Shown here: positions 17,244 through 25,373 of the stretch, in pieces
Layout: each line of letters begins with the position of its first letter
Position numbering within the stretch: position 1 is the first letter of the stretch
NCBI RefSeq assembly: GCF_002941025.1
Contig: NZ_PTJS01000001.1
Location: forward strand, 8,207,765 to 8,271,764
DNA from: Streptomyces sp. QL37
GTDB lineage: Bacteria; Actinomycetota; Actinomycetes; Streptomycetales; Streptomycetaceae
Length of the DNA: 64,000 bases
Direction: 5' to 3'
Translations under genes and position numbers: made by a program
The notes under the pieces: model-generated
Seen by the model: the letters and a program-made list of their open reading frames with translations, nothing else
What the model was told of the DNA's origin: nothing
Databases searched by the model: none

Positions 17244-18878
17244 GTGGCAGCCAACCCTCCGACCGAGGCCACCGCACCGTGGTGGCGCGACGCCGCCATC
17301 TACCAGATCTACGTACGCAGCTTCGCCGACGGCGACGGAGACGGCACCGGCGATCTCGCGGGAGTACGGGCCAGGCTGCCCTACCTGGTCGAACTGGGTG
17401 TGGACGCGCTGTGGTTCACCCCCTGGTACCTCTCACCGCTCGCCGACGGCGGCTACGACGTCGCCGACTACCGCGCCATCGACCCCGCCTTCGGCCATCT
17501 CGCCGAGGCGGAGAAGCTGATCGCCGAGGCCCGGGAGCTGGGCATCCGCACCATCATCGACATCGTCCCCAACCACGTCTCCGACCGGCACAGCTGGTTC
17601 CGCGCGGCACTGGCCGCCGCCCCCGGCAGTCCCGAGCGCGACCTCTTCCACTTCCGGGAGGGACGCGGCGCCCACGGGGAGATCCCGCCCAACGACTGGG
17701 TCTCCGAATTCGGCGGCACCCCCTGGACCAGAATCGACGACGGACAGTGGTACCTGCACCTGTTCGCCCCGGGACAGCCCGACCTCAACTGGGCGCACCC
17801 CGCGGTCCGCCAGGAGCACGAGGACATCCTGCGCTTCTGGTTCGACCGGGGCGTCGCCGGCGTGCGGATCGACTCGGCGGCCCTGCTCGCCAAGGACCCC
17901 GCCCTCCCCGACTTCGTCAGGGACACCGACCCCCACCCGTACGTCGACCGCGACGAACTCCACGACATCTACCGCTCATGGCGTGCCATCGCCGACGCGT
18001 ACGACGGCATCTTCGTGGGCGAGGTCTGGCTCCCCGACTCCGAGCGCTTCGCCCGCTATCTGCGGCCCGACGAACTGCACACCGCCTTCAACTTCAACTT
18101 CCTGGCCTGCCCCTGGGACGCCGGGCTGCTGCGTTCCGCGATCGACGACACGCTCGCCGAGCACGCCCCGGTGGGAGCCCCCGCCACCTGGGTGCTGTGC
18201 AACCACGACGTGACCCGCACGGTCACCCGCTACGGACGCGAGGCCACCGGCTTCGACTTCGCGGCGAAGGTCTTCGGCACCCCCACCGACCTGGAGCTCG
18301 GCACCCGCAGGGCACGGGCGGCCGCCCTCCTCTCCCTGGCGCTGCCGGGGGCCGTCTACCTCTACCAGGGCGAGGAGCTCGGACTGCCCGAGGCCGACAT
18401 CCCCCGCGAACGGATCCAGGACCCCATGCACCTGCGCTCCGGTGGCGTCGACCCGGGACGGGACGGCTGCCGGGTGCCCCTGCCGTGGTCCGCCGAGGAG
18501 CCGTACGCGGGCTTCGGGTCCACCGTCGAGCCCTGGCTGCCGCAGCCGGCGGACTGGCCCTCGTACGCCGCCGAGGGGCAGGGCACCGACCCCGGCTCCA
18601 TGCTCACCCTCTACCGGGAGGCGCTGCGACTGCGCCGCGGTGAACCGGGCTTCGCCGCCGCCCCCGGCGAGACGGCCGACGGCGGACTGGACTGGCTGCC
18701 CTCTCCACCGGGCGTCCTCGCGTTCATGCGGACCCACGGCCTGATCTGCGTCGTCAACCTCTCGGGGAGTCCCGTGCCGCTGCCCGACCACGACGAGATG
18801 CTGCTGACCAGCGGCCCGCTGGACCCCTCCGGCCTGCTGCCGGAGGATACGGCGGCCTGGCTGCGCCGGACGCGATAG
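17244..18878 (+). CDS. GH13 alpha-glucosidase / oligo-glucosidase
   Basis: This 544-residue glycoside hydrolase family 13 enzyme lacks a signal peptide and should split imported alpha-glucosides to glucose in the cytoplasm. The N-terminal IYQIYVRSFADGDGDGTGDL is typical of the oligo-1,6-glucosidase/alpha-glucosidase group. The catalytic residues are Asp210 in VAGVRIDSAA (nucleophile), Glu260 in IFVGEVWLPD (acid/base) and Asp322 in CNHDVTR (transition-state stabiliser). The GTG start follows AAAGGAAC. It ends the importer operon, 112 bases after the second permease. In the context of the upstream GH87 glucanase it is a candidate for cutting alpha-1,3-linked di- and oligosaccharides, but maltose or sucrose-type substrates are equally possible from sequence alone. 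Confidence 0.9.
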   Translation: MAANPPTEATAPWWRDAAIYQIYVRSFADGDGDGTGDLAGVRARLPYLVELGVDALWFTPWYLSPLADGGYDVADYRAIDPAFGHLAEAEKLIAEARELGIRTIIDIVPNHVSDRHSWFRAALAAAPGSPERDLFHFREGRGAHGEIPPNDWVSEFGGTPWTRIDDGQWYLHLFAPGQPDLNWAHPAVRQEHEDILRFWFDRGVAGVRIDSAALLAKDPALPDFVRDTDPHPYVDRDELHDIYRSWRAIADAYDGIFVGEVWLPDSERFARYLRPDELHTAFNFNFLACPWDAGLLRSAIDDTLAEHAPVGAPATWVLCNHDVTRTVTRYGREATGFDFAAKVFGTPTDLELGTRRARAAALLSLALPGAVYLYQGEELGLPEADIPRERIQDPMHLRSGGVDPGRDGCRVPLPWSAEEPYAGFGSTVEPWLPQPADWPSYAAEGQGTDPGSMLTLYREALRLRRGEPGFAAAPGETADGGLDWLPSPPGVLAFMRTHGLICVVNLSGSPVPLPDHDEMLLTSGPLDPSGLLPEDTAAWLRRTR

Positions 18879-18910
18879 CGGGGGAGCGGGGGCTGCGGCA
18901 CAGTGGTCGT

Positions 18911-19228
18911 ATGGATGATCTCAACGCTCTCGCCGACGAGCACCTGGCCGCAGCCCGCGCCAACGCGCACGGGCGCAGCGCGCACCTGCTGCTGCGCCAG
19001 GAACCCCTGCGGCAGACGGTGATCGCGCTCACCGAGGGGTCCGCCCTCGACGAGCACAACGCGCCGCCCGCCGCCTCACTCCAGGTGCTGCGCGGCGCGG
19101 TCCGGCTCACCGCGGGTTCCGGGGACGTGGACCTCGCGGCGGGCCGGCTGCACCCCATTCCCCAGGAGCGGCACGGACTGCTGGCCCTGGAGGACGCGGT
19201 GGTGCTGCTCACCGCCGTCAACGACTGA
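18911..19228 (+). CDS. Small cupin-domain protein
   Basis: This 105-residue cytoplasmic protein is a single-domain cupin of the streptomycete LuxR-associated or stand-alone type. The region VIALTEGSALDEHNAPPAASL followed by VLRGAVRLTAG fits the two conserved cupin beta-strand motifs, but the usual metal-binding His pattern HxH is incomplete (only the DEHN His is evident). It may therefore be a non-enzymatic cupin that binds a ligand or buffers metal. It starts 32 bases after the GH13 gene with no clear ribosome binding site, so it might be read through from the operon or translated weakly from its own transcript. Function unknown. Confidence 0.75.
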   Translation: MDDLNALADEHLAAARANAHGRSAHLLLRQEPLRQTVIALTEGSALDEHNAPPAASLQVLRGAVRLTAGSGDVDLAAGRLHPIPQERHGLLALEDAVVLLTAVND

Positions 19229-19337
19229 GCCGCCCTGGAGTACATCCGCAGGACCGAGGCATGAGAGAAAGGGAGCAGCCGGGCCGTCGTGAGACGTCCC
19301 GGCCATCCGTCTCTCCCACGTCCCCCGGAGTAACCGC

Positions 19338-20243
19338 GTGCCCAGCAGGACCGACGACCCAGTCGCGGAACGAACCCCACCCCCGGCAGGGCGAACCACA
19401 CGGAGGCACTGGCGCACCGCTCTGCGCCGGACCCCCGTCTCGCTGTGGAACGACGACCTCTCCGACTGGGCGGCCGCCCTCACCTACTACGCCATCCTGG
19501 CGCTGCTCCCGGCCCTCCTCGTCACCGTCTCGGTCATCGGCCTGTCCAACCCCGGTGCCACCGACGCACTGATCGCCGACATCACCGCCTTCGCGCCGGC
19601 CGAGTCCGGGGCGGCCCTGCGCCGCCCCCTGGAGGCGGCCACCCACGAACGCACGGCCGTCTGGCTGCTCGTCGCGACCGGCAGCGTGAGCGCCGTGTGG
19701 TCCGCGTCCAGCTATCTGGCGGTCTTCCGCAGGGCTATGCACGCCATGCACCAGGTGAAGGACACCAGGCCGCCACTGCGCCAGGCACACATCATCGTGG
19801 TCTCGGCGATCGGGCTGCTCGTCCTGCTGATGGCCAGCGCCTTCGCCCTCGTGCTCACCGGGCCCCTGGCGCGCTGGCTCGGCCGCAGGGCCGGCCTGGC
19901 GCAGGCCGGCGAGACCCTGTGGGAGGGGTTGAAGTGGCCCGTTCTGCTCTGCCTGGTCGCCTGCCTGATCCTGGTCCTCTTCAGTACGGGTCCGCGCTCC
20001 GCGCGGAACATGCGGAGCGCGTTGCCCGGCGGGGTGCTCGCGGCCTTCCTGTGGCTGATCGCCTCGGCCGGATTCGCGTTGTACGCGACCCACATCGCCA
20101 GCTACAGCCGGCTGTACGGTTCGCTGGCCGGTCTGGTGGTCTTCCTGATCTGGATCTGGTTCACCAACCTGGCGCTCCTGACCGGCGCCCAGTTCAACGT
20201 CGAACTCGCCCGTACGGACGGCCAGGAGCGTGAGGTGCGCTGA
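19338..20243 (+). CDS. YihY/BrkB family inner membrane protein
   Basis: This 301-residue integral membrane protein has about six membrane segments, starting with WAAALTYYAILALLPALLVTV, which is the hallmark of the YihY/virulence factor BrkB family. GSLAGLVVFLIWIWFTNLALLTGAQFNVE at the end is equally typical (here given as a pattern spread over two segments). The biochemical role is unresolved; earlier calling as ribonuclease BN was wrong. The GTG start follows CGGAG at 8 bases. It lies 109 bases after the cupin gene and 49 bases before the acetyltransferase gene. Family assignment is firm. Confidence 0.88.
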   Translation: MPSRTDDPVAERTPPPAGRTTRRHWRTALRRTPVSLWNDDLSDWAAALTYYAILALLPALLVTVSVIGLSNPGATDALIADITAFAPAESGAALRRPLEAATHERTAVWLLVATGSVSAVWSASSYLAVFRRAMHAMHQVKDTRPPLRQAHIIVVSAIGLLVLLMASAFALVLTGPLARWLGRRAGLAQAGETLWEGLKWPVLLCLVACLILVLFSTGPRSARNMRSALPGGVLAAFLWLIASAGFALYATHIASYSRLYGSLAGLVVFLIWIWFTNLALLTGAQFNVELARTDGQEREVR

Positions 20244-20260
20244 TACGCCTCCGGGCCTTG

Positions 20261-20274
20261 TGGGAGCGCTCCCA
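20261..20274. promoter_or_regulatory. Perfect CebR-type operator
   Basis: TGGGAGCGCTCCCA is a perfect 14-bp palindrome identical to the box bound by CebR, the streptomycete LacI-family repressor released by cellobiose or cellotriose. It lies 18 bases before the acetyltransferase start and 17 bases after the BrkB-family stop codon. No cellobiose-use gene is nearby. Confidence 0.65.
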
Positions 20275-20292
20275 GGAGTGAAGGATGGGGCG

Positions 20293-20985
20293 ATGGACCG
20301 GACCGCGTACGTACGCCCCTACAGACCCGCCGACCAGGAGGCCCTCGCGGACATCTGCGTCCGCACGGCCGACAACGGCGGTGACAGCACCCACCTCCAT
20401 CCCGATCCGGGGCTGATGCCCGCACTCTTCGCCGAGCCCTACGCCCACCTCGAGCCGGAGCTGACCTTCGTCCTGGACGACGGCTCCGGCCGCGCGGTCG
20501 GATACGTCCTGGGGACCGCCGACACGCGGCGCTTCGTCGACGACTTCCGGGCGGTCTGGCTCCCCCTGGTGACAGACCGCTTCCCCGAACCGGAGGGTGA
20601 GCCCGAGACGCTCACCGACGCGATGACGGCCCTTCTGTACCGCCCGGAGCGCATGATCCTTCCGGGGCTCGACGGGCACCCCGCGCACCTCCACATCGAC
20701 CTGCTGCCGCCGTGGCAGCGCAAGGGGTACGGCAGGGAGCTGATGGGCGCCTTCCTGGGCGCGCTGCACCGTAGGGGGGTCCGGGCCGTCCATCTGTCCA
20801 TGCTGACGGCGAACACCCCGGCCAGGGCCTTCTACGACCGGCTCGGATTCCAGGTGATCGACGTACCCGACCCCGGTCCGCTCACTTATCTGGGGCGTTC
20901 CACCGAGGGTGTGGAGCCGACGGGCTGGGCAGGTAGTGGGGGGCGAGCCGGGGAGCGGACCCCGGCCGCCGGTTCGGAGGGGTGA
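20293..20985 (+). CDS. GNAT family N-acetyltransferase
   Basis: This 230-residue protein belongs to the GCN5-related acetyltransferases, which move an acetyl group from acetyl-CoA to an amine. The acetyl-CoA loop is seen as LPPWQRKGYGRELMGAFL, and the C-terminal AFYDRLGFQVID is the usual end of the fold. An insertion of about 50 residues (RRFVDDFRAVWLPLV onward) resembles the arrangement seen in a family of streptomycete GNATs related to O-GlcNAcase C-terminal domains. The ATG at 20293 is preferred over a GTG at 20230, since the latter lies within the BrkB-family gene and GGATGGGG precedes the ATG. A perfect CebR-type box directly upstream suggests control by beta-glucan breakdown products. 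The acceptor is unknown. Confidence 0.85.
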   Translation: MDRTAYVRPYRPADQEALADICVRTADNGGDSTHLHPDPGLMPALFAEPYAHLEPELTFVLDDGSGRAVGYVLGTADTRRFVDDFRAVWLPLVTDRFPEPEGEPETLTDAMTALLYRPERMILPGLDGHPAHLHIDLLPPWQRKGYGRELMGAFLGALHRRGVRAVHLSMLTANTPARAFYDRLGFQVIDVPDPGPLTYLGRSTEGVEPTGWAGSGGRAGERTPAAGSEG

Positions 20986-20990
20986 GCGGC

Positions 20991-21869
20991 ATGACGGAGC
21001 AGGGCGCGTGGAGTTTCGCGGACGACCGGGGCCGGCTGGCGGTGGCGGACCGCCGGCCGTCCCGGGTGCTCGCGTACGTCCAGGCGGGAGCGACGCTGTG
21101 GGACTACGGGATACGCCCGGAGGGAATATTCGGCTCCGGTCACGACGGGGCGGAGCCCGACCGGGCGAAGACCGGCACGCTCCCGCTGGAGAGCGTGGAC
21201 TACCGGGGCGCGGGTGACGACCTGGACGTGGACACGCTGTTACGCGGCGGGCCCGATCTGGTCGTCGCCGTGAGCTACGGCCACGGCCAGATCTACGGAC
21301 TTGACGCGGACACCGCCAAGCACCTGGAGGAGCGGGTCCCGGTCGTGGTGATCGACGTGGGCCAGGCGCGCACCCTCGACCGGGTCGCCGACCGGTTCGC
21401 CGAGCTCGCACGCTCGCTGGGAGCCGCATCCGTCCCGGAAGCGGCGGACGAACTGCGCGCGGCCCGCGAGCGGCTCCGCGCGGCTGTCCGCGACCCCGCC
21501 GGTCCCAGGGTGGTGGCCCTCTCGCCCGCGGGTCCGGAGCAGGCGTATGTCGCCCGCCCTCAGATGTGGCCCGAACTGCGGGTGCTGGCCGAGCTCGGGG
21601 TCGGGCTCGTGGCCCCGCCCGACGGGGCCGGGATCAACTGGGCCACCGTCGACTGGGCGGAGGCCGCGGCCCTGGAACCCGGCATCGTCCTCACGGACAT
21701 CCGGTCCAACGCGGTCCCGCTCGACGGCATAACCGCCCCCGCCTGGGAAGCCGCCGCGCGAGGCGCGCGGACCGTGCCGTGGAACCCCGAACCGCTGTGC
21801 AGTCCGCAGGCCCACGCGCGCTTCATCGAGCTCGTGGCGGACGCGGTGGAAGCCGCGTCGACGGGCTGA
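20991..21869 (+). CDS. Cytoplasmic TroA/BtuF-fold binding protein with a TTA codon
   Basis: This 292-residue protein resembles siderophore- or cobalamin-binding proteins of ABC importers (TroA/FepB fold), for example in the segments PDLVVAVSYGHGQIYG and VPVVVIDVGQARTLDRVADRF. It has no signal peptide or lipobox and no transporter genes beside it, so it is probably cytoplasmic and not a classic importer part. The start at 20991 is set by GGAGG about 10 bases upstream; a GTG at 20982 that overlaps the acetyltransferase stop is too close to that site. Codon 84 is TTA (21240-21242), the rare leucine codon read by the bldA tRNA, so translation may be tied to development. It is probably co-transcribed with the acetyltransferase. 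Function unknown. Confidence 0.8.
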   Translation: MTEQGAWSFADDRGRLAVADRRPSRVLAYVQAGATLWDYGIRPEGIFGSGHDGAEPDRAKTGTLPLESVDYRGAGDDLDVDTLLRGGPDLVVAVSYGHGQIYGLDADTAKHLEERVPVVVIDVGQARTLDRVADRFAELARSLGAASVPEAADELRAARERLRAAVRDPAGPRVVALSPAGPEQAYVARPQMWPELRVLAELGVGLVAPPDGAGINWATVDWAEAAALEPGIVLTDIRSNAVPLDGITAPAWEAAARGARTVPWNPEPLCSPQAHARFIELVADAVEAASTG

Positions 21870-21891
21870 GCGAGTTCCCCAAAGAAATTCT

Positions 21892-21930
21892 GCAAAAACT
21901 ATTTGGCAAAGCTGCGTGCCGCTCTAGTCT
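21892..21930 (+). promoter_or_regulatory. Promoter with inverted repeat for the regulator-MFS operon
   Basis: TTGGCA (21903-21908), 16 bases, TAGTCT (21925-21930) form a plausible promoter. GCAAA and TTTGGC at 21892-21907 are near-inverted arms overlapping the -35 box, a likely operator for autoregulation by the downstream helix-turn-helix protein. Confidence 0.45.
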
Positions 21931-21936
21931 GCCGCC

Positions 21937-22578
21937 ATGGACAGCGACGCGACGCACCGTGTACTCGATCCCGAGCGGGACCCGGCGGCCCTGAAGGCGC
22001 TCACGCATCCCTTGCGCCTGAGGCTGCTGGGCCTTCTGCGGCTGCACGGCCCCGCCACCGCGAGCGAGCTGGCGGTCAGGACGGGGGAGTCGTCCGCCTC
22101 CACCAGCTACCACCTGCGGGTGCTCGCCAAGTACGCCTTCGTCGCGGACGCGGAGCACCGCGACGGACGTGAGCGCCGCTGGCAGTCCGTGCACTCCGTC
22201 ACCTCGGCGGACAACGCGGCCATGCTGGCGACGCCCGCGGGCCGGGCGATGCTGGTGCTGGGCAGGCGCCGCCAGCTCGAGCACCTGCAGCAGTCCATGG
22301 AGCAGCACGAGGCGGACATCGACGCGGGCCGCCTCGGCGAGGAATGGCACGAGCCCTCGGGGATCGACGACCTGATGCCGCGGCTGACGCCGGAGTCCCT
22401 CCGCGAACTCCGCGACGCGACGGCGGAGAAGCTCGCGGAGCTGACCGCGCGTGACGAGCACGACCCCCGGGCCCGGCAGGTCGTGCTGCTCACCGCCGGG
22501 CTCCCGCTGGCCCCGGGCGGGCCGGCCGCGCCCGATGTCGACGCCGACGCCGCGCCCGACGCCGGAGGGGCCCGGTGA
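21937..22578 (+). CDS. ArsR-like winged-helix transcriptional regulator
   Basis: This 213-residue DNA-binding protein has an N-terminal winged helix of the HTH_20/ArsR type: [20 protein letters not shown] followed by the recognition helix region [18 protein letters not shown]. The C-terminal half is helical and charged ([18 protein letters not shown]) with an Ala/Pro/Asp-rich tail, and has no metal-binding Cys pair, so it is not a classic metal sensor. It overlaps the following MFS gene by 4 bases (GTGA), so it most likely controls that transporter. A near-inverted repeat in its own promoter may be its operator. The effector is unknown. Confidence 0.88.
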   Translation: MDSDATHRVLDPERDPAALKALTHPLRLRLLGLLRLHGPATASELAVRTGESSASTSYHLRVLAKYAFVADAEHRDGRERRWQSVHSVTSADNAAMLATPAGRAMLVLGRRRQLEHLQQSMEQHEADIDAGRLGEEWHEPSGIDDLMPRLTPESLRELRDATAEKLAELTARDEHDPRARQVVLLTAGLPLAPGGPAAPDVDADAAPDAGGAR

Positions 22579-23915
22579 CCCCGTCGCCCGGGGGCGGGAA
22601 GGTCACTGCCGCCATGCTCGACGAACGCACGGCGCGCCGCAGGTACGTCGCCGTGTCCTTCCTCTTCTGGCTCCCCGCAGGCCTCGTCATGGCGCCGATG
22701 GTGCTGCTCTTCACCGAGCGCGGCCTGGCGCTCGCCGCCGTCGCCGCCGCGTTCGCCGCACACTCCCTGACCGCCGCCGCTCTGGAGCTCCCGACGGGCG
22801 GTCTCTCCGACGTCATCGGCCGACGCACCGTGCTGGCCTGCGCCGGCGGGCTCAACGCCTGCGCCCTCACGCTCATGGGCCTCGGCACCGCACCATGGGT
22901 GATCATTCTCGGCACGGCTCTCATGGGCGCGGGCCGTGCCCTGTCGAGCGGGCCCGCCGAAGCCTGGTACGTCGACACCGTGCAGGCCGGTTCCGGCCCC
23001 GACGCCGATCTCCGTACGGGGCTGGCGCGCGGCAGCGCCGCAGCCTCCGGCGCGCTCGCCCTGGGCGTGCTGCTCGGTGGCGCACTGCCGTGGCTGCTCG
23101 GCCTCGGCCCCGACCCGGGGGCCCGGCTGCGGGCCCTCACCTCGGATCTGGTCCTGCCGCTCTCCGCGCCCGTGCTCCTCGGTGTGGCCGTCAACGTCGT
23201 CTTCGTCCTCCACGTCCTGACCGCCCTGCCGGAGCCGCCCCGCCCCGCGGCCACCCTGCGCGGCGTCCTGCGGGGCGTTCCCGGCGCTGTCGCCGCGGGG
23301 CTCAGGCTCGGCGCCGGGGACGCGCTGATCCGGCGCGTCCTGATGACCACGGGCGGCGCGGGTACGGCGCTCGCCGCTCTCGAACTGCTCACCCCGGGCC
23401 GCGCCGCCGCCCTGACCGGGACCGCGGAGTCCGGTGCGGTCCTCTTCGCCGGCCTGGCCGCCGCCGGATTCGCGTGCTCGGCGCTCGGCAGCCAACTGGC
23501 GCCCCTCGTCGCCCGGCTCGCGGGAGACGCGGAACGCGCGGTCCTGGCGAGCCTCGGCGCGAGCGTGGCCGGACTGCTGGCGCTCGGCGCCACCGTGTCC
23601 GCCACCGGGGCGCCCGCGCTGACCGTCGCCGTACTCGGATACGGCCTGGTCTACCTGGGCCTGGGCGCCGCAGGGCCTACCGAGAACGGCCTCCTGCACC
23701 GCCGCGTCGACACCTCCGGCCGGGCGACGGTCCTCTCCGTGCAGTCGCTGGCCCAGCAACTCGTGGGGGCTGCCGCCGGCCTGGTCGTCGGCGCGCTGCC
23801 CGCGGGACCGCTGCCCTGGCTGCTCGGTGCCGTGGTGCTGCTGGCCGGAGCGCTGCTGTGGGCCCGGCGCACCGTCTCGGTTCCGCAGGCCGCCCCCGAG
23901 TGGGGCGAGGGCTGA
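22575..23915 (+). CDS. MFS transporter
   Basis: This 446-residue protein has 12 predicted membrane segments and the major facilitator signature between segments 2 and 3 ([18 protein letters not shown]). It is most like drug or metabolite exporters of this superfamily. Translation is coupled to the upstream ArsR-like regulator by a 4-base GTGA overlap; an ATG 13 codons further in is a possible alternative start. The pair is arranged like a small-molecule-inducible efflux unit. The substrate cannot be read from sequence. Confidence 0.88.
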   Translation: MTPSPGGGKVTAAMLDERTARRRYVAVSFLFWLPAGLVMAPMVLLFTERGLALAAVAAAFAAHSLTAAALELPTGGLSDVIGRRTVLACAGGLNACALTLMGLGTAPWVIILGTALMGAGRALSSGPAEAWYVDTVQAGSGPDADLRTGLARGSAAASGALALGVLLGGALPWLLGLGPDPGARLRALTSDLVLPLSAPVLLGVAVNVVFVLHVLTALPEPPRPAATLRGVLRGVPGAVAAGLRLGAGDALIRRVLMTTGGAGTALAALELLTPGRAAALTGTAESGAVLFAGLAAAGFACSALGSQLAPLVARLAGDAERAVLASLGASVAGLLALGATVSATGAPALTVAVLGYGLVYLGLGAAGPTENGLLHRRVDTSGRATVLSVQSLAQQLVGAAAGLVVGALPAGPLPWLLGAVVLLAGALLWARRTVSVPQAAPEWGEG

Positions 23916-24016
23916 TCCGCTGCTCCGTACGGACGACCCGGATCGCGCCCGCCCGCGCCGTTCGGGACGCTGGCCCGAAGCCGGGACGCGAGATCCCCGT
24001 ACCTTCAGGAGCAGAG

Positions 24017-24280
24017 ATGCAGCAGGACAAGCACCCGTCGTACCGTCCCGTGGTCTTCCGCGACCGTTCCGCCGGGTACGCCTTCCTGACCCGGTCCACC
24101 GCGTCGAGCGAGCAGACGATCGACTGGGACGACGGCAACAGCTACCCGGTCATCGACGTGGAGATCTCCGCCGAGAGCCACCCGTTCTTCACCGGGAAGG
24201 CGAGGGTGGTCGACACCGAGGGCCAGGTCGCCAAGTTCGAGCGGCGCTACGGCGACGAAGGGCGTGACGGCGCCTCCTGA
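24017..24280 (+). CDS. rpmE2: 50S ribosomal protein L31, type B
   Basis: This 87-residue protein is the zinc-independent (C-minus) form of ribosomal protein L31: it starts [20 protein letters not shown], contains [13 protein letters not shown], and lacks the CxxC zinc ribbon of the type A protein. In streptomycetes this paralogue replaces zinc-bound L31 under zinc shortage and is usually repressed by Zur. I could not see a convincing Zur box in the 101 bases upstream. The ATG follows CAGGAGCAG. The gene stands alone between the MFS and kinase genes. Confidence 0.93.
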   Translation: MQQDKHPSYRPVVFRDRSAGYAFLTRSTASSEQTIDWDDGNSYPVIDVEISAESHPFFTGKARVVDTEGQVAKFERRYGDEGRDGAS

Positions 24281-24376
24281 GCCCCCGGGTCACCGCGGCT
24301 CCCCGCACCCGGGCAGAATCGGCGGCAGCCAGCCCCCTCACCACGACAGCCCGCGTTCTCCAGGAGACCCGCCCCC

Positions 24377-25327
24377 ATGCCCGACAACCCCGACCTGCTG
24401 GTCATCGGCGAATGCGTCGCCGACATCGTCCGGCTGCCGGGCGCGCCGGACCGGACCCACCCCGGCGGCAGCCCCGCGAACGTCGCGTACGGTCTGGCCA
24501 GACTGGGCCGGGACACCACCCTGATCACCCAGATCGGCCCGGACCCCGACGGGCAGCTGATCGAGGACCACCTGGCTTCGGCCGGGGTACGGGTCCTCGG
24601 CGACGGCAGCGGCGCGCCCACTCCCGCCGCCACGGTCGACCTCGACGACGCGGGCCGGGCCACGTACACCTTCGAGATCGGCTGGACGCTGGCTCCGGTC
24701 GCGTGGTCGGGGGAGCCGCCCCGGCACGTCCACACCGGGTCCCTCGCCACCGCCCTGGACCCCGGTGCGGACTCCGTCCTGGACATCGTCGGGTCGCTCC
24801 GCCGGGCGGCGACCGTCAGTTACGACCCCAACGTACGGCCCGGACTGATGGGGAACCACGCCCGGGCCGTCCGCCGCGCCGAGCACTGGGCCGCGCTCAG
24901 CGACATCGTCAAGGCCAGCGACGAGGACCTGCGATGGCTGTACCCGGACGAGGCCGCGGAGAAGGCCGCCGCGCGGTGGCTGGAGTCCGGACCCGCGGTC
25001 GTCCTGGTCACCCGGGGCGCCGGAGGGGCGCTGGCACTCCTGCCGGGTGCGACGCTGAGCATCGCCGCGCCGCAGGTCCGGGTCGCGGACACGGTGGGGG
25101 CGGGCGACGCCTTCATGTCCGGCGCGCTGCACGCCCTGGCCTCGTACGGACTGCTCGGAGAACAGGGCCGCGCGCGGCTGCGCTCCGTGGACGCCGCGGT
25201 CCTGGGAGACGTCCTGCGGCACGCCGTGGCGTCGGCCGCCGTGACCGTCGGACGGGCGGGTGCTCTCCCTCCCGACGAGCAGGAGCTGGCAGCGGCCCTG
25301 ACCAGCGTGCCGGTCCCGGAGCGGTAG
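24377..25327 (+). CDS. PfkB family carbohydrate kinase (fructokinase-like)
   Basis: This 316-residue cytoplasmic enzyme phosphorylates a sugar with ATP. The N-terminal GECVADIVRLPG and GGSPANVAYGLARLG match PfkB signature 1, and ADTVGAGDAFMSGAL matches signature 2 with Asp244 as the catalytic base. The fold and length fit fructokinases and related ribokinase-family enzymes. The start follows CAGGAGACC. It has its own position 96 bases after rpmE2 and 46 bases before the acyl-CoA oxidase gene. Fructose is the most likely substrate by similarity; adjacent genes give no further clue. Confidence 0.87.
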   Translation: MPDNPDLLVIGECVADIVRLPGAPDRTHPGGSPANVAYGLARLGRDTTLITQIGPDPDGQLIEDHLASAGVRVLGDGSGAPTPAATVDLDDAGRATYTFEIGWTLAPVAWSGEPPRHVHTGSLATALDPGADSVLDIVGSLRRAATVSYDPNVRPGLMGNHARAVRRAEHWAALSDIVKASDEDLRWLYPDEAAEKAAARWLESGPAVVLVTRGAGGALALLPGATLSIAAPQVRVADTVGAGDAFMSGALHALASYGLLGEQGRARLRSVDAAVLGDVLRHAVASAAVTVGRAGALPPDEQELAAALTSVPVPER

Positions 25328-25373
25328 ACCGTCCAGGGGTGTCCTCGCCCGCACCACGGTCGTTGATTTCGTT

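Noticed and set aside
23916..24016. Zur box before rpmE2
   Set aside because: No AT-rich TGAAAATNATTTTCA-like palindrome is present in the 101-base gap.
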